DNA from: Erythrobacter sp. UBA2510
GTDB lineage: Bacteria > Pseudomonadota > Alphaproteobacteria > Sphingomonadales > Sphingomonadaceae
Direction of reading: 5' to 3'
DNA: 14,632 bases
NCBI GenBank assembly: GCA_002341345.1
Contig: DDNW01000133.1
Span: 62,840-77,471 of the forward strand
This document shows, in pieces, positions 9,237 to 14,632 of this stretch. Positions within the stretch are counted from its first letter, which is position 1. Each line of letters begins with the position of its first letter. The notes under the pieces were generated by a model, which did not search any database, was not told the origin of the DNA, and saw only the letters and a list, made by a program, of their open reading frames with translations. Made by a program: the position numbers and the translations under genes.

Positions 9237-9403
9237 CTAGGGTCAGGACCCATGAATTGCATGAGCCGTGGTGGCACGTTTGCAGGATGCAATTCAAGGA
9301 AGGGATGAACAGCGAGCCATTCTCGCTGTGAAAGCCCTGACGAAGAAGTTCGCCTGCAAACGGCCACCCCCACGGCCATGTGCTGAATGAGTCCTGACCC
9401 TAG
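9237..9403. mobile_element. 167-bp fold-back (MITE-like) element with about 50-bp inverted repeats
   Basis: Left arm 9237-9286 and right arm 9353-9403 are inverted copies. The outer 13 bases (CTAGGGTCAGGAC) match perfectly, and shared blocks then follow: CAT, CATG, GCCGTGG, TGGC and CGTTTGCAGG, separated by small indels. The middle contains a perfect 8-bp hairpin, ACAGCGAG (9309-9316) and CTCGCTGT (9322-9329), centred on the element, so the whole unit can fold into one long stem. CTAG at each end could be a 4-base target duplication, or the duplication could be TA; several IS5-type elements use such targets. A left-arm subrepeat, GAATTGCAT (9254-9262) and ATGCAATTC (9287-9295), is also present. 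No transposase is encoded, so it is non-autonomous or a deletion remnant. It lies 11 bases after the sugar transferase stop and could act as its terminator. Confidence 0.65.
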
Positions 9404-9414
9404 TTGAGCACAAT

Positions 9415-10941
9415 TTAGAACGCCCGGTGGTGCAGCATCACGTTGAGCGTCGCGAACAGGATCCGCAAATCGCGCAGGATCGTCCAGCCTTGCAGGTATT
9501 CAAGGTCCGACTGCAACCGCTCGGACAAGTCCTGTTCGTGATCGGTCGCCCCACGCAATCCGCGGATTTGCGCCAGACCGGTGATACCGGGACGCAGGCA
9601 ATGGCGGTGCCAGTAGCGCGAGTCGACCTGCCAGAACATCTTCAGTCCTGCACGTGAGCCCAGCGCGTGCGGGCGCGGCCCGACCATCGACATCTCGCCC
9701 TTCAGGACGTTGAGCAGCTGCGGCAATTCATCGAGGCTGGTCTTGCGAATGAAGCGGCCGACGCGTGTGATCCGGTCGTCGTCTCGCGCCGCTGAGCGTG
9801 CGCCATCGGCATCGGCCCGCTCCACGCTCATCGAGCGGAACTTGTAGATCATGAAGAAGCGATTGCCACGTCCCATGCGACGTTGCCGAAACAGGACCGG
9901 GCCACCGTCCTCGACGATGATCGCGATGCTGATCGCCATGAAGACCGGCATCAGCAATAGCAACGCAAGCCCAGATAGCGCGACGTCGAACAGCCGCTTG
10001 GCGATCCGCGCGCGCATGCCCAGCGGGCCAAGCGAAACAAGGAAAGTGGTCAGGTCGGCGCGCTCGCGGTGGACCAGTCCGACCGCACCGATCTCGCGCG
10101 CATAGGCGCTGACGATCTCGCCCCTTACGCCGGAGCCCTTCAGCACCCCGGCCCAGCCCGCGCGATCCTCGTCGCGGCACGATACGATGACCTCGTCCAT
10201 GTTCTTGAGATAATGCGCCAGCCGGTCGAGCGCGTCGGGATTGTCCATCGTGGGCAGCAGCGCATGCTTTGCGGCGTTGACGCGATAGACGTGCTGGAGC
10301 CTGCTGAGCTTGGGACCGCCCGCCTCGATCACCAGGCAATTGCGCGCCGAAGGGCCCCACGTGCGACTGATCCACCGCTCCACCGCCACCCGCGAGGCGA
10401 CGATAAGCGCCATGGTGCCGACCAGCCCGATGGCGAAAACGACACGCGAGAATTCCTCGTTCATCTTCGCGAAGAAGGCAAAGAAGTTGAGCAGTACCGC
10501 CGATATCATCAGCGCCGACCCGGCGCGCATGACCGCTGTCTTCCAGCTCGTCAGCGAGGGAAGCGAATAGGTGCCGTTATGCAGCGCGATGGTGAGATAA
10601 AGCGGTACCATCAACGCCGCCGACAGGATCACCCCCGGCATCCGAATATCGCCGAGGTACATATCCTTGGCCAGTGCAAAGACGCTGAGCAGGATCGCCA
10701 CGTCGCACATCACCAGCAGCAGGTAGATCCGCAAGCGCTTGCGTTCGAGCGAGGGGGCCAGGCCATTGGCCGGCAAGCGCGGCAGGTCTGGAGCAGGGGC
10801 ATAGTCCAGCGGCCCGGCAGTCGTGGTGAGGGATTCCGGCAGATCCTCGATTGCATCGGCAACCGGCCCGCTTTCCTGCAGTTCTATGGGGATCGTTTCC
10901 CGTGCAGATATGCGTGGCTCCAAACCGAGTACTCGCGACAA
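9415..10941 (-). CDS. Undecaprenyl-phosphate sugar phosphotransferase (polyprenyl glycosylphosphotransferase, WcaJ/GumD type)
   Basis: Membrane enzyme that transfers a sugar-1-phosphate from a nucleotide sugar to undecaprenyl phosphate, starting EPS repeat-unit assembly. The product (up to 508 residues) has a charged N-terminal tail, four hydrophobic segments (about 71-91, 103-121, 137-157, 166-185), a cytoplasmic Rossmann-like region (about 198-290), then the Bac_transf domain (about 315-508). That domain shows [10 protein letters not shown], the membrane-inserted helix 322-343, [50 protein letters not shown] and [13 protein letters not shown], all expected catalytic and substrate blocks. 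The start is uncertain: the frame has no ATG before residue 78, 10941 is TTG with no good ribosome site, and a second TTG lies at 10923. It is a single-gene unit whose upstream gap holds copy C of the shared motif. Confidence 0.92.
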   Translation of the reverse strand: MSRVLGLEPRISARETIPIELQESGPVADAIEDLPESLTTTAGPLDYAPAPDLPRLPANGLAPSLERKRLRIYLLLVMCDVAILLSVFALAKDMYLGDIRMPGVILSAALMVPLYLTIALHNGTYSLPSLTSWKTAVMRAGSALMISAVLLNFFAFFAKMNEEFSRVVFAIGLVGTMALIVASRVAVERWISRTWGPSARNCLVIEAGGPKLSRLQHVYRVNAAKHALLPTMDNPDALDRLAHYLKNMDEVIVSCRDEDRAGWAGVLKGSGVRGEIVSAYAREIGAVGLVHRERADLTTFLVSLGPLGMRARIAKRLFDVALSGLALLLLMPVFMAISIAIIVEDGGPVLFRQRRMGRGNRFFMIYKFRSMSVERADADGARSAARDDDRITRVGRFIRKTSLDELPQLLNVLKGEMSMVGPRPHALGSRAGLKMFWQVDSRYWHRHCLRPGITGLAQIRGLRGATDHEQDLSERLQSDLEYLQGWTILRDLRILFATLNVMLHHRAF

Positions 10942-10960
10942 GGCCTGGATCGGCCGGAGG

Positions 10961-10978
10961 CTAAGTATTTACCCTTAG
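10961..10978 (+). promoter_or_regulatory. Shared EPS motif, copy C (upstream of the sugar transferase)
   Basis: The plus strand reads CTAAGTATTTACCCTTAG, 19 bases before the TTG start of the minus-strand sugar transferase. It is the most symmetric copy, with perfect 5-bp arms CTAAG/CTTAG around eight bases. Relative to its gene it points the opposite way from copies A, B and D, which fits a dimeric regulator better than a fixed core-promoter element. The surrounding 117-base gap (10942-11058) shows no other feature except a possible TTGTCA -35 hexamer in minus orientation near 10999-11004. Confidence 0.48.
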
Positions 10979-11058
10979 TTGTTGGTGCAGCGCAACACAG
11001 CTGACAATCGCCGTTAGGTGAAGCGCACCGCAAGTGTGATGAGCCGTTGATTCTAAGG

Positions 11059-12108
11059 TTAATTTCGCCGGGTGGAGGCGAAACGCGCAATTTCTGTCAG
11101 TCCCTGCGCCAGCAATAACTCCGCCATCGCGCTATTAGCCAGCAGCGCACGGTGCAGATCGGCAAGGCGAGATGACAGCCGCTCGAGCCGCCGCCCGCTC
11201 CACCGCCGCGCCTGTTCGGCGATCTCGCGTTTGTCGCGCCAGAAGATGCCCAGCATCCTCAGGTCGGCGTTGGAGAGGCTGCCTACATCCGCACCGGGCC
11301 CATGCCGCGCGGTCAGTCCGGCGAGCTGTCCGGCCCGCCGCTCAAGCGCCAGCAACACACCGACGGGATTGAGCGACAATTCCTTCAGCCGCGCCAGTTC
11401 GCCCGGCAATTTTCGCGTCTGCCCCGACAGCACCACATCGGCCAAGGGTGCGAAGCCGTCCTCCTCGCTCACTGCGCCGACCGCTTCAAGCGCGGCAGGA
11501 TCGGCCAGTTTGGGCGATTGCGGGTCGGCGTCGCAATAGAGCGCCAGCTTGTCGATCTCGGACTTGGCCAGCCGCACATCGAGCCGCGCGGCCCGCGCGA
11601 TGGTCTCGGCCAGATCGCCCGCCAGCCGCAACCCTGCAGCGTCGGCCATCGCCCGGACCTCAGCCGTAACCGAGGACAGGTCGGGCGGGTGGAACATTGC
11701 GACGATCGCATCCTCACGCTTTTCCAGCAGCTTGGCAGTGCGCGACTTGTCGGTCGCGGCCGTGGCGACGATCACCACAGGGCAGGCCCCCTCGGTCTGG
11801 CCGATATCGGCCATGTCGATGAACGCCTTCACCGCATCGTGTGCGTCATCGCCACTGGCGCGCACGAGGATATGCCGCGCGCCGCCGAACAGCGAGGTCG
11901 AGCGCGCCTCATCCACCAGACGGACGGGGTCGGAGCGGAGGTCGGAGCCTGCCAGTTCCTCGCGCTCGCCCGGTTCGGGCAAGGCGGCGATGGCTTTTTG
12001 CGCAGCAGTCCACGCGCCCGCCTCGTCCGGGCCGCACAGATACAGGATCGACCACTCGCCTGCCGCTTTGGCGGCTATGCGGGCAAAATCACGCTGGGTC
12101 GCCTTCAC
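11059..12108 (-). CDS. holA: DNA polymerase III delta subunit
   Basis: Clamp-loader subunit that opens the beta sliding clamp and loads it on DNA. The 349-residue product has the HolA layout and length (E. coli 343): an N-terminal domain with ILYLCGPDEAG and the VDEARSTSLFGGARHILVRASG block (about 65-86), a middle helical domain (MADAAGLRLAGDLAETIARAA, RLDVRLAKSEIDKLALYC) and a C-terminal collar domain (ARLKELSLNPVGVLLALERR, HRALLANSAMAELLLAQGL). The delta subunit lacks functional ATP-binding motifs, in agreement with what is seen. GTG at 12108 overlaps the lptE stop by four bases (GTGA), which supports this start and translational coupling. It is the last gene of the leuS-lptE-holA operon, a common alphaproteobacterial arrangement. 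Confidence 0.96.
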   Translation of the reverse strand: MKATQRDFARIAAKAAGEWSILYLCGPDEAGAWTAAQKAIAALPEPGEREELAGSDLRSDPVRLVDEARSTSLFGGARHILVRASGDDAHDAVKAFIDMADIGQTEGACPVVIVATAATDKSRTAKLLEKREDAIVAMFHPPDLSSVTAEVRAMADAAGLRLAGDLAETIARAARLDVRLAKSEIDKLALYCDADPQSPKLADPAALEAVGAVSEEDGFAPLADVVLSGQTRKLPGELARLKELSLNPVGVLLALERRAGQLAGLTARHGPGADVGSLSNADLRMLGIFWRDKREIAEQARRWSGRRLERLSSRLADLHRALLANSAMAELLLAQGLTEIARFASTRRN

Positions 12109-12623
12109 GACTGCTTGTTAAATGTCAGTGCGAGCCGCTGGACGATCCGGTCGGCAACCTCTTCCGCAAGGTTTTCGAGCGCGCGCTGCTCGGCAGCGAT
12201 GGTCGCATATTCAGAGCCGACGACGTCGATGCCCGCATCCGATCCCGCCGTAGCGTCGAGCAGCACCTCGCCGCTGGCCAGATCGACCAGTTGGTAGCGC
12301 GCGCGCAAGGTCCGCCGCTCGCGCCCGATCGTATCGTCCGTGAGAAGACCCAGCCCTTCCAGATCATCGTCGAGCGCTACGTCGAGCCGGTATTGCGGCG
12401 TCGCGCTGGCCCCGCTCTGGCCAAGCCGGTCGACTAATGCATTGCGCACGAGCCAGCCCTCGCCGCCTTGAATCGGCGGCACTTCGATTGCGGCAAAGGC
12501 CTGCGCCGTCGCCCCACTCGCCCCGCCCGCGTAAACCGGCCTGAGACCGCAACCCGAGAGCGCCCCCAAGAGTACCGGGACAGCACCCAAGAGCAACATA
12601 GCGGGGCCGAGCCTGCGCCTCAT
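12105..12623 (-). CDS. lptE: LPS-assembly lipoprotein LptE
   Basis: Outer-membrane lipoprotein that plugs the LptD barrel and helps insert lipopolysaccharide into the outer leaflet. The 172-residue product has a lipoprotein signal peptide with lipobox LSGC (Cys25) followed by GLRPVY, the typical LptE opening after the cysteine. The rest has the expected alternating beta strands ([50 protein letters not shown]) and a C-terminal helix ([21 protein letters not shown]). ATG at 12623 overlaps the leuS stop by four bases (ATGA), and its own stop overlaps holA by four bases, so the three genes are translationally coupled. The signal peptide and the leuS neighbour make the identification secure despite low conservation in this family. 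Confidence 0.93.
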   Translation of the reverse strand: MRRRLGPAMLLLGAVPVLLGALSGCGLRPVYAGGASGATAQAFAAIEVPPIQGGEGWLVRNALVDRLGQSGASATPQYRLDVALDDDLEGLGLLTDDTIGRERRTLRARYQLVDLASGEVLLDATAGSDAGIDVVGSEYATIAAEQRALENLAEEVADRIVQRLALTFNKQS

Positions 12624-14632
12624 GTGACGATATTGACCAGTCGGTCGGGCACCACGATCACCTTGCGAATTTCCGCGCCATCAAGCGAACGCTGGACCTT
12701 CTCGCTGGCGAGCGCAAGCGCCTCCAGCGCCTCTTTCGAGGCGCCCTTGGGCGCGGTCAGCGTATCGCGCAATTTGCCCTTGTGCTGAACGGCGATGGTG
12801 ACCTCGTCCTCGACCAGCAGCGCCGGGTCGACTGCGGGCCACGCGGTCTCGGCAACCAACCCGGATTCGCCAAGCTTCGCCCAACCCTCTTCGGCCAGAT
12901 GCGGCATCATCGGCGAAACCATCAGCAGGATCGCGCGGATCGCCGCATTGCGATCGGCCGAGGGGGCTGCCTTTTCTGCCGCGCTGGTCAGCTCATAAAG
13001 GCGCGCCACCGCCTTGTTGAAGGCCAGCGCCTCGATATCGGCGGCGACGGCCGCGATGGTCTGGTGGGTCTTGCGCGCAAGGGCCTTGTCCTCGCCACCG
13101 GCGGCAGCGTCCACTTCGCCGAACAACCGCCACAGCCGTTGGACAAAGCGCGCGCAGCCCTCGATCCCTGATTCAGACCAGGGCAGGTCACGCTCGGGCG
13201 GGCTGTCGGACAGCATGAACCAGCGCACCGCATCGGCACCGTACTGGGCGATGATGTCTTCGGGGTCGACGACATTCTTCTTCGACTTGGACATCTTGAT
13301 GACCTTGCCGATGGTGACCGGCTGGCCATCTTCCTTGAGCGTCGCGCCGTCGCTGCTGCGCTCGACTTCGGCGGGCGAATACCACACCTCGCGCCCATCG
13401 ATCTTGCGACCATAAGTCTCGTGCGTGACCATGCCCTGCGTGAACAGGCTGGCGAAGGGCTCCTTCACATCGATCAGCCCGATATGCGCCAGGGCCCGCG
13501 TCCAGAAGCGCGCATAAAGCAGGTGCAGGATCGCATGTTCGATCCCACCGATATATTGGTCGACCGGCATCCATGCGGCGATTTCGCCTGCGTCGAACGC
13601 CTTGTCCGCTGGCTGGCTGGCGAAGCGCAGGAAATACCACGATGAATTGACGAAGGTGTCGAGCGTATCGGTCTCACGCTCCGCCTTGCCGCCGCATCTT
13701 GGGCAGGTCGTGTTCTTCCAAGTGGGATGACGCAGCAGCGGGTTGCCCGGAACCGAGAAGTCCACGTGAGGGTCTTCAGCGGGGGGCAAGGTAACGGGCA
13801 GCTGGTCCTTCGGCACCGGCACTACGCCACAACTCGCGCAATGAATGAAGGGGATTGGCGTCCCCCAGTAACGCTGGCGCGAGACGCCCCAGTCGCGCAG
13901 CCGCCAGACCGTCTTGCCCTCGCCAGCGCCAGTCGCCTCGATGCGGGATATGATTGCGACCTTGGCATCCTCGACGCCCATGCCGTCGAGGAAACCGGAG
14001 TTCACGCAGATCCCGTCGCCCGCCTCTGCCTCGGTCAGTGGCGCATCGGCCTCGTCCGCGCTGGCAGCAATCACCCGCATGATCGGCAGGCCGTATTTGA
14101 TCGCGAAGTCGTAGTCGCGCTGGTCGTGTCCCGGCACCGCCATGATCGCGCCGGTGCCGTAATCCATCAGCACGAAGTTCGCGATATAGACGGGCAGGTC
14201 TGCGCCGGTGAACGGGTGCTTGGCGGTGATCCCGGTATCGAAACCCAGCTTCTCGGCGGTTTCGAGTTCGGCCGCCGTGGTGCCGCCCTTCTTGCATTCG
14301 GCAATGAAGGCGCGGGCCTCGTCGCTGTCGACCGCTTGCGCGACCGGATGGTCGGCGGCAACTGCGACGAAGCTCGCCCCGAAGATCGTGTCGGGCCGCG
14401 TGGTGTAGACCGGCAGCGTGTCGCCATTCGACAGATCGAAAGCGAATTCGAGCCCCTTGGACTTGCCGATCCAGTTTTCCTGCATCAGCCTGACCTTGTC
14501 GGGCCAGTTCTCGAGGCTGCCGAGCCCTTCGAGCAGCTCTTCGGCGAAATCGGTGATCTTGAGGAACCACTGGTTCAGCTTGCGCTTCTCGACCTCGGCG
14601 CCGCTGCGCCAGCCCTTGCCGTCGATCACCTG
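12620..14632 (-). CDS. leuS: Leucyl-tRNA synthetase (N-terminus cut by right edge)
   Basis: Class I aminoacyl-tRNA synthetase that charges tRNA-Leu and edits mischarged products. The 670 visible residues run from just after the N-terminal part of the Rossmann fold to the C-terminus. Seen in order: [18 protein letters not shown], the CP1 editing domain with the threonine-rich TTRPDTIFG and [14 protein letters not shown] containing the editing aspartate, two Cys pairs that could bind zinc (CASC at 13829-13840 and CPRC near 13690-13707), [13 protein letters not shown], the KMSKS loop (13283-13297), and the anticodon-binding and C-terminal domains (ending [10 protein letters not shown]). The HIGH motif and the start lie beyond the edge. 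It leads the leuS-lptE-holA operon and gives no sign of disruption. Confidence 0.97.
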   Translation of the reverse strand, partial: QVIDGKGWRSGAEVEKRKLNQWFLKITDFAEELLEGLGSLENWPDKVRLMQENWIGKSKGLEFAFDLSNGDTLPVYTTRPDTIFGASFVAVAADHPVAQAVDSDEARAFIAECKKGGTTAAELETAEKLGFDTGITAKHPFTGADLPVYIANFVLMDYGTGAIMAVPGHDQRDYDFAIKYGLPIMRVIAASADEADAPLTEAEAGDGICVNSGFLDGMGVEDAKVAIISRIEATGAGEGKTVWRLRDWGVSRQRYWGTPIPFIHCASCGVVPVPKDQLPVTLPPAEDPHVDFSVPGNPLLRHPTWKNTTCPRCGGKAERETDTLDTFVNSSWYFLRFASQPADKAFDAGEIAAWMPVDQYIGGIEHAILHLLYARFWTRALAHIGLIDVKEPFASLFTQGMVTHETYGRKIDGREVWYSPAEVERSSDGATLKEDGQPVTIGKVIKMSKSKKNVVDPEDIIAQYGADAVRWFMLSDSPPERDLPWSESGIEGCARFVQRLWRLFGEVDAAAGGEDKALARKTHQTIAAVAADIEALAFNKAVARLYELTSAAEKAAPSADRNAAIRAILLMVSPMMPHLAEEGWAKLGESGLVAETAWPAVDPALLVEDEVTIAVQHKGKLRDTLTAPKGASKEALEALALASEKVQRSLDGAEIRKVIVVPDRLVNIVT

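Noticed and set aside
9128..9379. Minus-strand open frame of 83 codons in the large gap
   Set aside because: It crosses from unique sequence into the fold-back element and most of its length is the inverted repeat; it has no ribosome site or recognisable motif.
9265..9390. Open plus-strand frame of about 41 codons inside the fold-back element (EQRAILAVKALTKKFACK)
   Set aside because: It has a protein-like look but no start codon, and it runs into the terminal repeat. It may be a transposase remnant but cannot be supported.
10069..11004. Plus-strand open frame of 311 codons
   Set aside because: Antisense to the sugar transferase, and dominated by residues expected from reverse-complement coding sequence.
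11053..11063. Possible fifth copy of the shared motif (CTAAGGTTAAT)
   Set aside because: Only one half matches, the other half is absent, and it overlaps the holA stop codon.
11302..12297. Plus-strand open frame of 331 codons
   Set aside because: Antisense to holA and lptE, with no recognisable domain.

Overview
The window is GC-rich, with long, tightly packed ORFs. Gene content and order (leuS-lptE-holA directly beside an exopolysaccharide locus, with GumB/GumC-type export proteins) point to an alphaproteobacterium of the Sphingomonadales, perhaps Erythrobacteraceae. This placement is inferred from gene style; no rRNA or other marker is present.

Layout, left to right. (1) 1-2660, minus strand: a Wza/GumB-type outer-membrane export lipoprotein followed by a Wzc/GumC-type co-polymerase with a tyrosine autokinase domain, cut by the left edge. 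(2) 2852-3388, plus strand: a five-helix membrane protein of unknown function. It converges on a GT4 glycosyltransferase, and both stop codons lie in the base of one hairpin. (3) 3414-5919, minus strand: a GDP-mannose 6-dehydrogenase-like enzyme followed by the GT4 transferase. (4) 6134-8147, plus strand: gmd and fcl, which convert GDP-mannose to GDP-L-fucose. (5) 8191-9042, minus strand: a 2-oxoglutarate/Fe(II) oxygenase. (6) 9043-9414: a 372-base gap holding a 167-bp fold-back (MITE-like) element. (7) 9415-10941, minus strand: an undecaprenyl-phosphate sugar phosphotransferase that would start repeat-unit assembly. (8) 11059-14632, minus strand: the housekeeping operon leuS (cut by the right edge)-lptE-holA, joined by 4-base stop/start overlaps.

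Together the EPS genes cover priming (sugar transferase), precursor supply (GDP-mannose split between an oxidative branch to GDP-mannuronate and a reductive branch to GDP-fucose), chain growth (GT4), possible modification (2OG oxygenase) and export (Wza/Wzc). No flippase, polymerase or GDP-mannose synthesis gene is in the window, so the locus probably continues past the left edge or elsewhere.

The most interesting unexplained signal is an 18-base, partly palindromic motif (consensus about NYAAGTATTWACCCYTAG). It occurs once in each of the four intergenic gaps that must carry EPS promoters, and I did not see it in the two convergent gaps. It looks like the operator or core promoter element of a shared EPS regulon. 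The second signal is the fold-back element, with CTAG at both ends, arms of about 50 bp and a perfect hairpin at its exact centre.
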